From positions 124,001 to 188,000 of the forward strand of contig CAVZUJ010000004.1 of NCBI GenBank assembly GCA_963778525.1: DNA of 64,000 nt. The letters run 5' to 3'. The first letter of the stretch is position 1. Each line of letters opens with the position of its first letter. The position numbers and the translations under genes were made by a program. The notes beneath the pieces are model-generated. The model did not search any database and was not told the DNA's origin. It worked only from the letters and a program-made list of their open reading frames with translations. This DNA is from Schlegelella_A sp963778525 (GTDB taxonomy: Bacteria; Pseudomonadota; Gammaproteobacteria; Burkholderiales; Burkholderiaceae_C). Shown here one piece after another: positions 18,975-28,702 of this stretch.

Positions 18975-19721
18975 ATGTCGATCTCAATGCGTGACATGCT
19001 GGAAGCCGGCGTCCATTTCGGACACCAGACCCGCTTCTGGAACCCCAAGATGGCCCCGTATATCTACGGCCATCGGAACAAGATCCACATCATCAACCTC
19101 GAGAAGACGCAGCCGCTCTTCGACGACGCGATGAAGTTCATCCGCCAGCTGGCCTCGCGCCGCGGCACCATCCTGATGATCGGCACCAAGCGCCAGGCAC
19201 GCGACGTGATCGCGGCCGAAGCCAAGCGCTGCGGCATGCCCTACGTCGACCAGCGCTGGCTCGGCGGCATGCTCACCAACTTCAAGACCGTGAAGGGCTC
19301 GCTCAAGCGCCTGAAGGAAATGAAGGCGCAGACCGAAGCCGGCACCGAGATCCGGATCAAGAAGGAAGCGCTGATGTTCCAGCGCGAGATGGCCAAGCTC
19401 GAGAAGGACATCGGCGGCATCCAGGACATGAATGCCTTGCCCGACGCGATGTTCGTGATCGACGTGGGCTTCCACAAGATCGCCGTCGCCGAGGCCAAGA
19501 AGCTCGGCATTCCGATCATCGGCATCGTCGACTCGAACCACTCGCCGATCGGCATCGACTACGTCATCCCCGGCAACGACGACTCGTCGAAGGCGGTCGC
19601 GCTCTACGCCAAGGCGGTCGCCGACGCGGTCCTCGAAGGCAAGGCGAACGCCGCCAGCGACGTGGTCCAGCAGGCCGCGGCCGGCGACGAGTTCGTCGAG
19701 GTCGACGAAGCAGCGGTCTGA
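18975..19721 (+). CDS. rpsB: 30S ribosomal protein S2
   Basis: S2 of 248 residues, with the family start MSISMRDMLEAGVHFGHQTRFWNPKM, the block HIINLEKTQPLFDDAMKF, VDQRWLGGMLTNFKT and GIVDSNHSPIGIDYVIPGNDD. ATG 18975 is preferred over an in-frame ATG at 18954 because it matches the conserved N-terminus. It heads the rpsB-tsf-pyrH-frr unit. An intrinsic terminator lies just downstream and a structured leader upstream. Confidence 0.98.
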   Translation: MSISMRDMLEAGVHFGHQTRFWNPKMAPYIYGHRNKIHIINLEKTQPLFDDAMKFIRQLASRRGTILMIGTKRQARDVIAAEAKRCGMPYVDQRWLGGMLTNFKTVKGSLKRLKEMKAQTEAGTEIRIKKEALMFQREMAKLEKDIGGIQDMNALPDAMFVIDVGFHKIAVAEAKKLGIPIIGIVDSNHSPIGIDYVIPGNDDSSKAVALYAKAVADAVLEGKANAASDVVQQAAAGDEFVEVDEAAV

Positions 19722-19759
19722 GACCCGGCCCCCGCTCGCCCCGGCGGCGAGCACACCCA

Positions 19760-19782
19760 GGGGCTGTTTCAGCCCCTTTTTT
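19760..19782 (+). terminator. Intrinsic terminator/attenuator between rpsB and tsf
   Basis: Perfect 7-bp stem GGGGCTG (19760-19766) and CAGCCCC (19770-19776) with a TTT loop, followed by six T residues. It lies within the gap between two co-directional genes, so it probably lowers tsf transcription relative to rpsB instead of ending the operon completely. Confidence 0.8.
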
Positions 19783-19844
19783 CCAATCGAGATCGATGCC
19801 GGGCGGCTGCTTGCGCAGCACGACCGGCGCCTGAGGAGCAAGAG

Positions 19845-20765
19845 ATGGCAGCAATCACTGCAAGCATGGTCGGGGCGCTGCGCGCCAAGACCGACGCGCC
19901 GATGATGGAGTGCAAGAAGGCCTTGACCGAGGCCGACGGCGACATGGAGCGGGCCGAGGAGCTGCTGCGCGTCAAGCTCGGCAGCAAGGCATCGAAGGCT
20001 TCGTCGCGGATCGCCGCCGAAGGCGTCGTCGCGATCGCGGTTCACGGCAACACCGGCGCGATCGTGGAGGTCAACTGCGAGACCGATTTCGTCACCAAGA
20101 ACGACTCGTTCCTGGCGCTCGCGAAGTCGCTCTCGGAGCTGGTGGCGAAGAACGATCCGGCCGATGTCGCGGCGCTGTCGGCCCTGCCGCTCGGCCAGGA
20201 TGGCTTCGGGCCGACCGTCGAAGACGTGCGCAAGGGCCTGATCGGCAAGATCGGCGAGAACATGTCGATCCGGCGCTTCCAGCGCTACGCCGGCGGCGGC
20301 AAGGTGGCGAGCTATCTGCACGGCACGCGCATCGGCGTGCTGGTCGAGTACGAAGGCGACGACACGGCGGCCAAGGACGTGGCGATGCACGTGGCGGCCA
20401 TGAAGCCGAAGTCGCTCACCACCGCCGACGTCGCCGAGTCGCTGATCGCCGCCGAGCGCTCGGTGGCGACCTTGCGCGCCGCCGAGGATGCCGAGAAGGC
20501 CAAGGCCGAGGGCAAGACGGTGCAGTCGGCGGAGATCGTGGCCAAGCGCATCGAGGGCTCGGTGGCGAAGTTCCTGAAGGAAGTCAGCCTGCACAACCAG
20601 GCCTTCGTCAAGAACGACAAGCAGACGGTCGAGCAGATGCTCAAGGAAAAGGCGACGCGGGTGCATGCCTTCACGCTCTACGTCGTCGGCGAGGGCATCG
20701 AGAAGAAGACCGGCGACTTCGCCGCCGAAGTGGCCGCGCAGGTGGCCGCGGCGAAGAAGGAATAG
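19845..20765 (+). CDS. tsf: Elongation factor Ts
   Basis: EF-Ts recycles EF-Tu from GDP to GTP. The 306-residue protein has the UBA-like N-terminus with RAKTDAPMMECKKALTEADGDMERA, the conserved VNCETDFVTKND and a C-terminal EQMLKEKATRVHAFTLYVVGEGIEKK. ATG 19845 follows a purine-rich GAGGAGCAAGAG. It lies downstream of rpsB and the 19760-19782 hairpin, and upstream of pyrH. Confidence 0.98.
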   Translation: MAAITASMVGALRAKTDAPMMECKKALTEADGDMERAEELLRVKLGSKASKASSRIAAEGVVAIAVHGNTGAIVEVNCETDFVTKNDSFLALAKSLSELVAKNDPADVAALSALPLGQDGFGPTVEDVRKGLIGKIGENMSIRRFQRYAGGGKVASYLHGTRIGVLVEYEGDDTAAKDVAMHVAAMKPKSLTTADVAESLIAAERSVATLRAAEDAEKAKAEGKTVQSAEIVAKRIEGSVAKFLKEVSLHNQAFVKNDKQTVEQMLKEKATRVHAFTLYVVGEGIEKKTGDFAAEVAAQVAAAKKE

Positions 20766-20849
20766 GCGACCTCTGGAGACGCGAAGACCGGGCTCCAGCG
20801 GATAGACTCAGGTTCGACCCAACGATCACAACAACGAGGAGTCGACTCG

Positions 20850-21560
20850 ATGGCCGCGTACAAGCGCATCCTGCTCAAGCTTTCCGGCGAAGCCTTGATG
20901 GGGGAGGACGCGTACGGCATCAATCGGGCGACGATCGTTCGCATCGTGCGCGAGGTGCAGGAGGTCACGCAGCTCGGCTGCGAGGTTGCGGTGGTGATCG
21001 GCGGCGGCAACATCTTTCGCGGCGTCGCCGGTGGTGCGGTCGGCATGGACCGGGCCACTGCCGACTACATGGGCATGCTGGCCACCGTGATGAACGCGCT
21101 TGCGTTGGCCGACACGATGCGCCAGGAGGGCATCACGGCGCGCGTCATGTCGGCGATCGGCATCGAGCAGGTCGTCGAGCCCTATGTCCGGCCGAAGGCC
21201 TTGCAGTACCTGGAAGAAGGCAAGGTCGTGATCTTCGCCGCCGGCACCGGCAATCCGTTCTTCACCACCGACACCGCCGCCGCCCTGCGCGGCGCCGAGA
21301 TCGGCGCGCAGATCGTGCTGAAGGCCACCAAGGTCGATGGCGTCTACAGCGCCGACCCGAACAAGGATCCGAGCGCGGTACGCTACGCGCGCATCACCTT
21401 CGACGAGGCCATCATCAAGAATCTGCAGGTGCTCGATGCCACGGCGTTCGCCCTGTGTCGCGACCAGAAGCTGCCGATCCGGGTCTTTTCGATCTTCAAG
21501 CCCGGTGCGCTGAAGCGGGTCGTCCAAGGCGAGGACGAAGGCACGCTGGTTCACGTATGA
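20850..21560 (+). CDS. pyrH: Uridylate kinase
   Basis: Phosphorylates UMP to UDP and belongs to the amino-acid-kinase fold. The 236-residue protein has LLKLSGEALMG near the N-terminus, VIGGGNIFRG, the acceptor-site stretch GTGNPFFTTDTAAALRG and KATKVDGVYSADPNKDP. It is hexameric and regulated by GTP and UTP in relatives. The start ATG 20850 follows ACGAGGAG. A possible -10, TAGACT (20803-20808), lies in the 84-base gap after tsf, but no -35 was seen. Confidence 0.98.
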   Translation: MAAYKRILLKLSGEALMGEDAYGINRATIVRIVREVQEVTQLGCEVAVVIGGGNIFRGVAGGAVGMDRATADYMGMLATVMNALALADTMRQEGITARVMSAIGIEQVVEPYVRPKALQYLEEGKVVIFAAGTGNPFFTTDTAAALRGAEIGAQIVLKATKVDGVYSADPNKDPSAVRYARITFDEAIIKNLQVLDATAFALCRDQKLPIRVFSIFKPGALKRVVQGEDEGTLVHV

Positions 21561-21570
21561 GGATTGTCCG

Positions 21571-22131
21571 ATGACGATTGCCGACATCAAGAAGACCGCC
21601 GAGCAGAAGATGGCCCGGTCCATCGAATCGTTCAAGGGCGAGCTGCAGAAGATCCGGACCGGACGGGCGCATCCCGGCATCCTCGACCAGGTGCATATCG
21701 AGTACTACGGCTCGCAGGTGCCGATCAGCCAGGTGGCCAACGTCACGCTCCTCGACGCGCGCACGATCAGCGTCCAGGCCTGGGAAAAAGGCATGGGCGC
21801 GAAGATCGAGAAGGCGATCCGGGAATCCGACCTCGGCCTGAATCCGGCGGCGCAAGGCGACTTGCTGCGCGTGCCGATGCCGGCGCTGACCGAAGAACGC
21901 CGGCGCGAGCTGACCAAGGTCGTTCGCCATGCCAGCGAGGACGCCAAGATCGCGGTGCGCAATCTGCGCCGTGACGCCAACGATCACGCCAAGCGCCTGA
22001 CCAAGGACAAGGAAATCTCCGAAGACGAAGAGCGCCGCTCGCTCGACGAGCTGCAGCGCCTCACCGATCGCGTCATCGGTGAAATCGATCGACTCACCTC
22101 GGCCAAGGAAGCCGAGATCATGGCGGTGTGA
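21571..22131 (+). CDS. frr: Ribosome recycling factor
   Basis: RRF with EF-G splits post-termination ribosomes. The 186-residue, highly helical protein has the normal length and motifs (SFKGELQKIRTGRAHPGILD, YYGSQVPISQVANV, NLRRDANDHAKRL, KEISEDEERRSLDELQ). It starts 10 bases after pyrH, in the universal pyrH-frr order, and is followed by uppS. Confidence 0.98.
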   Translation: MTIADIKKTAEQKMARSIESFKGELQKIRTGRAHPGILDQVHIEYYGSQVPISQVANVTLLDARTISVQAWEKGMGAKIEKAIRESDLGLNPAAQGDLLRVPMPALTEERRRELTKVVRHASEDAKIAVRNLRRDANDHAKRLTKDKEISEDEERRSLDELQRLTDRVIGEIDRLTSAKEAEIMAV

Positions 22132-22177
22132 TGGACGAGCATTGCTGCTCGGCGCGGTCGGCCGGAGGCATGCGGTA

Positions 22178-22918
22178 GTGGGCCCGGTCGAGCGCTCGCT
22201 GGCAGTGCCGCGCCACGTGGCCATCGTCATGGACGGCAACGGCCGCTGGGCGAAGAAGCGCTACATGCCGCGCTTCTTCGGCCACAAGCAAGGCGTCGAT
22301 GCCCTCGTGCGCACGGTGCTCGCCTGTGCCGACCGCGGCGTCGAATACCTCACCGTCTTCGCCTTTTCCTCGGAGAACTGGAAGCGGCCGAGCGAGGAGG
22401 TTTCCGGGTTGATGGGTCTGGTGCTCGTCGCGGTCTCGAAGTACCTGGCCAAGCTCGCCGGCGACGGCGTTCGCGTGCGCATCGTCGGCGATCGGGCCCA
22501 GGTCTCGGACAAGCTGCGCGAGGCCTGGCAGCAGGCCGAGGACAGCACCCGTCACAACTCGCGCATCCAGCTGTCGGTGGCGTTCAACTACGGCGGACGC
22601 TGGGACATCGTGCAGGCCTGCCAGCGCGCGATGAGCGCTGGCGTGCCACCCGAAGAGCTCGACGAGGCCCGCCTCAACAGCTTCATGGCGCTCAGCTACG
22701 CGCCCGACCCGGATCTCTTCATCCGCACCGGTGGCGAGGTTCGCATCAGCAACTTCCTGCTCTGGCAGGCTGCCTATTCCGAGCTCGTCTTCACCGACTG
22801 CCTCTGGCCCGAGTTCGGCACCGCCGAGCTCGACGCGGCACTGGCGGAATACGCACGGCGCGAACGTCGTTTCGGCGCGGTGCCGGAGCGGGCCGAGCTG
22901 CTGTCGAACGGAAGCTGA
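22178..22918 (+). CDS. uppS: Undecaprenyl diphosphate synthase (cis-prenyltransferase)
   Basis: Makes the C55 lipid carrier for peptidoglycan and O-antigen from FPP and IPP. The 246-residue protein shows VAIVMDGNGRWAK, GHKQGVDAL, LTVFAFSSENWKRP and DLFIRTGGEVRISNFLLWQ with the IPP-binding Arg residues. GTG 22178 is chosen because GGAGG lies 9 bases upstream (22164-22168) and the product starts shortly before the conserved core; longer versions would run back into frr. cdsA starts 3 bases after its stop. Confidence 0.96.
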   Translation: MGPVERSLAVPRHVAIVMDGNGRWAKKRYMPRFFGHKQGVDALVRTVLACADRGVEYLTVFAFSSENWKRPSEEVSGLMGLVLVAVSKYLAKLAGDGVRVRIVGDRAQVSDKLREAWQQAEDSTRHNSRIQLSVAFNYGGRWDIVQACQRAMSAGVPPEELDEARLNSFMALSYAPDPDLFIRTGGEVRISNFLLWQAAYSELVFTDCLWPEFGTAELDAALAEYARRERRFGAVPERAELLSNGS

Positions 22919-22921
22919 CGC

Positions 22922-23756
22922 GTGCTCAGGCAGCGCATCATCACGGCGCTGGTCTTGCTGGCGCTGTTGCTCCCGGCACTGGTCGTGAAGACCGTCTTGG
23001 CCGTTTGCGCTGCTGACCTTGCTCGCCCTGGCCGCCGCCGGCTGGGAATGGGCCCGCCTGAACGACGCCGGCGCCTTCGCGCTGCCGTTCGGTGCGCTCC
23101 TCGGTCTGGCTTGCGGCGCGGCGCTCTGGGCCGGCTGGGATGCCGGCGCGCCACGCGCGGTCTGGTGGGCCGCCACCGCGGTCTGGCTGCTGGGCGGCGT
23201 GTCCATGCTGCGCGGCGGCGTCGCCGGCTGGCCGCTCCTGCCGCGACCGCTGCGGCTGGTCGTCGGCTTCCTCGCGCTCTGGACCGCGTGGCTCGCGTTC
23301 GCCAATGCCAAGGTCGACGGCCTCAACTTCATCCTCTCGATCTTCTGTCTCGTCTGGTCGGCCGACATCTGCGCCTACGCCGGCGGACGCGCGTTCGGCA
23401 AGCGCAAGCTGGCGCCGGCGATCAGCCCCGGGAAGAGCTGGGAAGGCGTCTGGAGCGGGATCGCCGGTTCCCTGGTGGTCGCTGCCCTCTGGCTGGCGTT
23501 CGACGCGACCGGACGAGGCGACTCGGTCAGCTTCTACGGCGTCGTCGCCGATCGCTTCAGCCCGATCGGACTGGCCCTGGTCGTTGTCTTTCTCGTTGCC
23601 ATGAGCATCGTCGGTGACCTGCTCGAGTCGCTGGTCAAGCGCAGCGCGGGCGCCAAGGACAGCAGCAACCTGCTGCCGGGACACGGCGGCATCCTCGATC
23701 GCGTCGACGCGTTGTTGCCCGTCTTCCCGATCGCGCTGGCGCTGGCCGCACGATGA
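22922..23756 (+). CDS. cdsA: Phosphatidate cytidylyltransferase; frame interrupted by +1 indel
   Basis: Makes CDP-diacylglycerol for phospholipid synthesis in the inner membrane. The N-terminus MLRQRIITALVLLALLLPALVV and the multispanning body with the CDS signature SLVKRSAGAKDSSNLLPGHGG plus DRVD lie in two frames. One surplus T in TT at 22997-22998 is the break; removing it gives KTVWPFALLTLLALAAAGWEW and a 277-residue protein of normal length. GTG 22922 is the start. The stop overlaps dxr (ATGA). Since cdsA is normally essential, the shift is probably an artefact. Confidence 0.93.
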
Positions 23757-24964
23757 AAAACCCGAGCGTCGATCCGGCGTCGCGGCAGCGCATCTGCGTG
23801 CTCGGCGCCACCGGCTCGGTCGGCATGGCCACCCTCGACGTCATGTCGCGTCATCCGGAGCGCTTCGAGGTCTTCGCGCTGACCGCCCAGAAGCGCGTCG
23901 ACGAGCTCTTCGCCCTGTGCCTGCGCGTCAAGCCGCGCTATGCGGTGGTCGCCAGCGCCGAGGCGGCGTCGCGGCTGGCACGGCACCTGGCCGAGGCGGG
24001 CGTTGCCACCGAAGTGATGCACGGCGAGCAGGCCTTGTGCGACATCGCCTCGCATCCCGAAGTGGATGCGGTGATGGCCGCGATCGTCGGCGCGGCGGGC
24101 TTGTCGTCGTGCCTTGCCGCGGCACGGGCCGGCAAGCGTCTGCTGCTGGCGAACAAGGAGGCGCTCGTCGTCGGCGGCCAGCTGTTCATCGACGCCGTCG
24201 AGCAGGGCGGGGCGACCTTGCTGCCCATCGACAGCGAGCATTCCGCGATCTTCCAGTGCCTGCCCGTCGATCGCTCGACCTGGGACGAACGCATCGACCA
24301 CATCGTGCTTACCGCATCGGGCGGTCCTTTTCGCGGCCGCGACCCTGCCAGCCTGACCGAGGTCACGCCGGCGCAGGCCTGTGCCCACCCGAACTGGGTC
24401 ATGGGCCGCAAGATCTCGGTCGATTCGGCAACCATGATGAACAAGGCGCTCGAGGTCATCGAGGCGCATTTCCTGTTCGGGCTCGCGCCGGAACAGATCC
24501 GGGTCGTCATCCATCCGCAAAGCGTGATCCACTCGATGGTCGTCTGTCGCGACCAGTCGGTGCTGGCGCAGCTCGGCACGCCGGACATGCGCGTCCCGAT
24601 CGCGCACGGCCTGGCGTGGCCCGGGCGGATCGCTTCGGGCACCGAGGCGCTCGACTGGCGCAAGCTCGCGGCGCTGACTTTCGAAGAGGCCGACCTCGGT
24701 CTTTATCCGGGTCTCGGGCTGGCCTGGGACGCGCTGCGCGGTCCGCCGGGCACGAGCGCCGTGCTCAATGCCGCGAACGAGGAAGCGGTGGGCGCCTTTC
24801 TCGCCGGAACCATCCGCTTCGACCGGATTCACAGTGTCAACGCCCGAACCCTGGCCGCGCTTGTTCCTCCGCCCGAAGCTGCCTATTCGCTCGAAGGCCT
24901 GATGGCGCTCGATGCCCACGCCCGACGGCACGCACTCCAGCTCCTGAAGAGCTTCGCCGCATGA
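23753..24964 (+). CDS. dxr: 1-deoxy-D-xylulose-5-phosphate reductoisomerase
   Basis: First committed step of the MEP isoprenoid pathway: NADPH-dependent conversion of DXP to MEP. The 403-residue protein shows the NADPH site LGATGSVGMATLDV, LANKEALVVGG, the metal site DSEHSAIFQCL, TASGGPFRG, HPNWVMGRKISVDSATMMNK and NAANEEAVGAF. It overlaps cdsA by 4 bases. It feeds IPP to the neighbouring uppS. Confidence 0.97.
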   Translation: MKNPSVDPASRQRICVLGATGSVGMATLDVMSRHPERFEVFALTAQKRVDELFALCLRVKPRYAVVASAEAASRLARHLAEAGVATEVMHGEQALCDIASHPEVDAVMAAIVGAAGLSSCLAAARAGKRLLLANKEALVVGGQLFIDAVEQGGATLLPIDSEHSAIFQCLPVDRSTWDERIDHIVLTASGGPFRGRDPASLTEVTPAQACAHPNWVMGRKISVDSATMMNKALEVIEAHFLFGLAPEQIRVVIHPQSVIHSMVVCRDQSVLAQLGTPDMRVPIAHGLAWPGRIASGTEALDWRKLAALTFEEADLGLYPGLGLAWDALRGPPGTSAVLNAANEEAVGAFLAGTIRFDRIHSVNARTLAALVPPPEAAYSLEGLMALDAHARRHALQLLKSFAA

Positions 24965-24980
24965 CGACTCGCGAGTTCAC

Positions 24981-26351
24981 ATGATCACCACCGTTCTGGC
25001 CTTCCTCTTCACGCTCGGCGTGCTCATCGTGGTCCACGAATACGGGCACTATCGTGTCGCCGTCGCCTGCGGCGTGCGGGTGCTGCGCTTCTCGATCGGC
25101 TTCGGCCGCGTGCTGTGGCGCCGCCAGGCCACGCCCGAGAGCACCGAGTTCGTCATCTGTGCCCTGCCGCTCGGCGGCTATGTGCGCATGCTCGACGAGC
25201 GCGAGGCGCCGGTGCCCGAAGCCGAGCTCGGCCGCGCCTTCAACCGCAAGCCGTTGGCGCAGCGGGCCGCGATCGTCGTCGCCGGTCCGGTGGCGAACCT
25301 GCTGCTGGCGGTGGTTCTCTATTCCGCCGCGCACTGGATCGGCGTCGACGAGCCGAAGGCGGTGCTCGGGCCACCCGCCGCCGCGAGCCTCGCCGAGCGC
25401 GCAGGATTGCACGCCGGCGACTGGGTCCGCGCCTGGTCGGACGACGGCAACGAGTGGCACGACGTGCGCTCGCTCACCGATCTGCGCTGGCAGGTGACGC
25501 AGGCGCTCCTGCATGGCGACAACATCGAGCTGCTGGCCAGCGATCGCGACGGCCGCGGCCAGCATCGGGTGGCGCTCGATCTCGCGTCCTTGGCGACAAA
25601 CGAGGTCGATGCCAAGCTGATGCAGCGCATCGGCATCGGCAATCCCTGGAGCGAGCCGGTCCTCGGCGACGTCAAGGCCGGTGGTGCGGGGGCCGCGGCG
25701 GGCCTGCATTCGGGCGACCGGGTCCTTGCCATCGACGGCAAGAGCGTCGTCGATGCCACACAGGTGCGCGACGCCATCCGCAGCAGCGGCAAGAGCGGAA
25801 CGGCAACGCCGATGCAATGGCGCATCGAGCGCGCCGGCATCCGGCTCGACGTCGTCGTCACGCCGAAGGTGGTGATCGATGCCGGCAGCCGTGTCGGCCG
25901 GATCGACGCCTACCCGGGCCAGCCGCCCGAACTGGTGTCCGTGCGTTACGGCATCGTCGAAGGCTTCACCGCAGCGGTGACGCAGACCTGGCAGATGTCG
26001 TCGCTGACCGTAAAGATGCTCGGCAAGATGATCATCGGCCAGGCTTCGCTCAAGAACCTGAGCGGGCCGGTCACGATCGCCGACTACGCCGGCCAGTCGG
26101 TGCGTCTCGGCCTGGCCTACTACCTCGGCTTTCTCGCCGTCGTGAGCGTCAGTCTCGGCGTGCTCAACCTGCTGCCGCTGCCGGTCCTCGATGGCGGACA
26201 CCTGATGTATTATCTTTTCGAGGCCGTGACGGGACGTCAGGTCTCCGAGTTGTGGCTCGACCGGCTGCAGCGCGGCGGAGTTGCCATCATGCTCGTGATG
26301 ATGTCGCTGGCGCTCTATAACGACATGGCCCGCCTGCTGGGTCTTCAATGA
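24981..26351 (+). CDS. rseP: Site-2 intramembrane metalloprotease RseP
   Basis: A zinc metalloprotease of the inner membrane that cleaves anti-sigma factor RseA and leftover signal peptides. The 456-residue protein has HEYGH at residues 19-23, the first membrane helix around it, two tandem PDZ domains (about residues 115-300) and the second zinc ligand region NLLPLPVLDGGHL near the C-terminus. It is placed between dxr and bamA, the conserved order. Its stop overlaps the bamA ATG. Confidence 0.96.
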   Translation: MITTVLAFLFTLGVLIVVHEYGHYRVAVACGVRVLRFSIGFGRVLWRRQATPESTEFVICALPLGGYVRMLDEREAPVPEAELGRAFNRKPLAQRAAIVVAGPVANLLLAVVLYSAAHWIGVDEPKAVLGPPAAASLAERAGLHAGDWVRAWSDDGNEWHDVRSLTDLRWQVTQALLHGDNIELLASDRDGRGQHRVALDLASLATNEVDAKLMQRIGIGNPWSEPVLGDVKAGGAGAAAGLHSGDRVLAIDGKSVVDATQVRDAIRSSGKSGTATPMQWRIERAGIRLDVVVTPKVVIDAGSRVGRIDAYPGQPPELVSVRYGIVEGFTAAVTQTWQMSSLTVKMLGKMIIGQASLKNLSGPVTIADYAGQSVRLGLAYYLGFLAVVSVSLGVLNLLPLPVLDGGHLMYYLFEAVTGRQVSELWLDRLQRGGVAIMLVMMSLALYNDMARLLGLQ

Positions 26352-28702
26352 CCGATCGCATGCCTTTCTTGATCCGCTCGACGGCCCGCTCCCGCCTCTT
26401 TCGCCTCGCTCCTGTTTCCTTCGCCGTCGCCTTGGCCGTGCAGGCCGGCGCCGTGGTGGCCCAGCAGAACACCGCTCCCCTGGCGATAGTCGAGCCGTTC
26501 ACGATCAAGGACATCCGGGTCGAAGGCTTGCAGCGGACGGACGCCGGCACGGTGTTCGCGGCGCTGCCCTTCCGGATCGGCGACACCTACACCACCGACA
26601 AGGGCGCGGCGGCTTTGCGGGCGCTTTTCGCCACCGGCCTCTTCAAGGACGTGCGCATCGACATCGAGTCGGGCGTCGCCGTGGTCATCGTCGAGGAGCG
26701 GCCGGTCATCGCCAACATCGACTTCGTCGGCATGAAGGAGTTCGAGAAGGACGCGCTGATCAAGTCGCTGAAGGACTTCGGAATCGGCGAAGGCCTGCCC
26801 TTCGACAAGTCGCTCGCCGATCGGGCCGAGCAGGAGCTCAAGCGCCAATACCTGACGCGCAGCCTCTACGGCGCCGAGGTCGTCACCACGGTGACACCGC
26901 AGGAGCGCAACCGGGTCAACGTGACCTTCACCATCACCGAAGGCAGCCCGGCAAAGATCCGCGAGATCCGCATTGCCGGCAACAAGGTCTTCTCGCAAGG
27001 CACGCTGAAGGGCCTGTTCGAGCTGAACGACGGCGGCTGGCTCAACTTCTATCTCAAGGGCGACCGCTATTCGCGGGCCAAGCTCAACGCCGACCTCGAA
27101 ACGCTGCGTGCCTACTACCAGAACCGCGGTTATCTCGAGTTCGAGATCGTGTCGACCCAGGTGGCGATCTCGCCCAGCAAGGAAGAGATCACGATCACCA
27201 TCAACGTCAAGGAGGGGCAGCCCTTCACGGTGACGGCGGTCAAGCTCGAAGGCGAGTACCTCGGCAAGGAGAATGAGTTTCTTTCGCTGGTGACGATCCG
27301 GCCCGGCCAACCGTATCGCGCCGAAGCGGTCGCCGAGACGACGCGCGCCTTCGTCGATCGCTTCGGGGCGTTCGGCTACGCTTTTGCACGCGTCGATGCG
27401 CGGCCCGACATCGACCGAGCCACCGGCCGGGTCTCGGTCACTCTCGTTTCGGATCCGCAGCGTCGTGTCTACGTGCACCGCATCAACATCGCTGGCAACT
27501 CGCGCACCAGAGACGAAGTCGTGCGGCGCGAGTTCCGCCAGTTCGAATCAGCCTGGTACGACGGACGCAAGATCAAGCTCTCGCGCGATCGCGTCGACCG
27601 CCTCGGCTACTTCACCGACGTGAGCGTCGACAGCACCGAAGTACCGGGCACGGCCGACCAGGTCGACCTCACGATCACGGTGAAGGAAAAGCCGACCGGA
27701 TCGATCTCGGTCGGTGCCGGCTTCTCCTCGGCCGACAAGCTCTCGGTCACCGCGTCGATCAAGCAGGAGAACATCTTCGGCACGGGCAACTACCTCGGTC
27801 TCGAGCTGAACACGAGCAAGTACAACCGGACCGCGGTGCTCAGCACCGTCGATCCGTACTTCACGGTCGACGGCATTTCGCGTGCGTTCGATCTCTACTA
27901 CCGGACCACCCGGCCGGTCAACCCGCAGGGCGGAGAGGACTACGAGCTGATCACGCCCGGCGGGTCGGTCCGCTTCGGCGTGCCCTTCAGCGAATTCGAC
28001 ACCGTGTTCTTCGGCATCGGTGCCGAGCGCACGACGATCAAGGGCACGAACCTGCCGAATACGTTCTTCCTGTATCGGGAAGAGTTCGGCGAGACGAGCA
28101 ATTCGGTGCCGATGACCATCGGCTGGAGCCGGGACAACCGCGACAGCGCGCTGGTGCCGACCGATGGCCGCTTCACCCGAGTCAACGTCGACTTTTCAGG
28201 CTTCGGCCAGACCCGCTACCTGCGCGTCAACTTGCAGGGGCAGCAGTACATCCCGATTACTCGCGCATTCACTTTCGGTGTCAACGCCGAGATCGGCTAC
28301 GGCCTCGGCCTCAACGGTCAACCCTATCCGGTCTTCAAGAACTTCTACGGCGGCGGCCTCGGCACCGTGCGCGGTTTCGAGCAAGGTTCGCTCGGCCCGG
28401 TCGACGTGACGGGTGCCTACATCGGTGGCAACCGCCGGCTCAACATCAACAACGAGCTTTACTTGCCGGTGCCCGGCGCCAATGCCGACAAGACCCTGCG
28501 CTTCTTCGCCTATCTCGACGCCGGCAACGTCTGGGGCGAAGGCCAGAGCGTGACGTTCGACAGCATCCGTGCCTCCGCAGGCCTGGGGGTCAGCTGGATC
28601 TCGCCGGTAGGCCCTCTGAAACTCAGCTATGGTGCGCCTCTGCACAAGCAGCCGGAAGATAGAATCCAGCACTTGCAGTTTCAGATCGGGACCGCCTTCT
28701 GA
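26348..28702 (+). CDS. bamA: Outer-membrane protein assembly factor BamA
   Basis: Central insertase of the BAM complex (Omp85 family). The 784-residue protein has a signal peptide ending near residue 38 (AGAVVAQQ), five POTRA domains to about residue 420 (beginning FTIKDIRVEGLQRTDAGTVF), and a 16-strand barrel with the L6 motif VRGF (GTVRGFEQGSLGP) and a terminal Phe. Length and order are normal. It overlaps rseP (ATGA) and skp (TGATG). Partner BamB is encoded at 1169. Confidence 0.98.
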   Translation: MTDRMPFLIRSTARSRLFRLAPVSFAVALAVQAGAVVAQQNTAPLAIVEPFTIKDIRVEGLQRTDAGTVFAALPFRIGDTYTTDKGAAALRALFATGLFKDVRIDIESGVAVVIVEERPVIANIDFVGMKEFEKDALIKSLKDFGIGEGLPFDKSLADRAEQELKRQYLTRSLYGAEVVTTVTPQERNRVNVTFTITEGSPAKIREIRIAGNKVFSQGTLKGLFELNDGGWLNFYLKGDRYSRAKLNADLETLRAYYQNRGYLEFEIVSTQVAISPSKEEITITINVKEGQPFTVTAVKLEGEYLGKENEFLSLVTIRPGQPYRAEAVAETTRAFVDRFGAFGYAFARVDARPDIDRATGRVSVTLVSDPQRRVYVHRINIAGNSRTRDEVVRREFRQFESAWYDGRKIKLSRDRVDRLGYFTDVSVDSTEVPGTADQVDLTITVKEKPTGSISVGAGFSSADKLSVTASIKQENIFGTGNYLGLELNTSKYNRTAVLSTVDPYFTVDGISRAFDLYYRTTRPVNPQGGEDYELITPGGSVRFGVPFSEFDTVFFGIGAERTTIKGTNLPNTFFLYREEFGETSNSVPMTIGWSRDNRDSALVPTDGRFTRVNVDFSGFGQTRYLRVNLQGQQYIPITRAFTFGVNAEIGYGLGLNGQPYPVFKNFYGGGLGTVRGFEQGSLGPVDVTGAYIGGNRRLNINNELYLPVPGANADKTLRFFAYLDAGNVWGEGQSVTFDSIRASAGLGVSWISPVGPLKLSYGAPLHKQPEDRIQHLQFQIGTAF

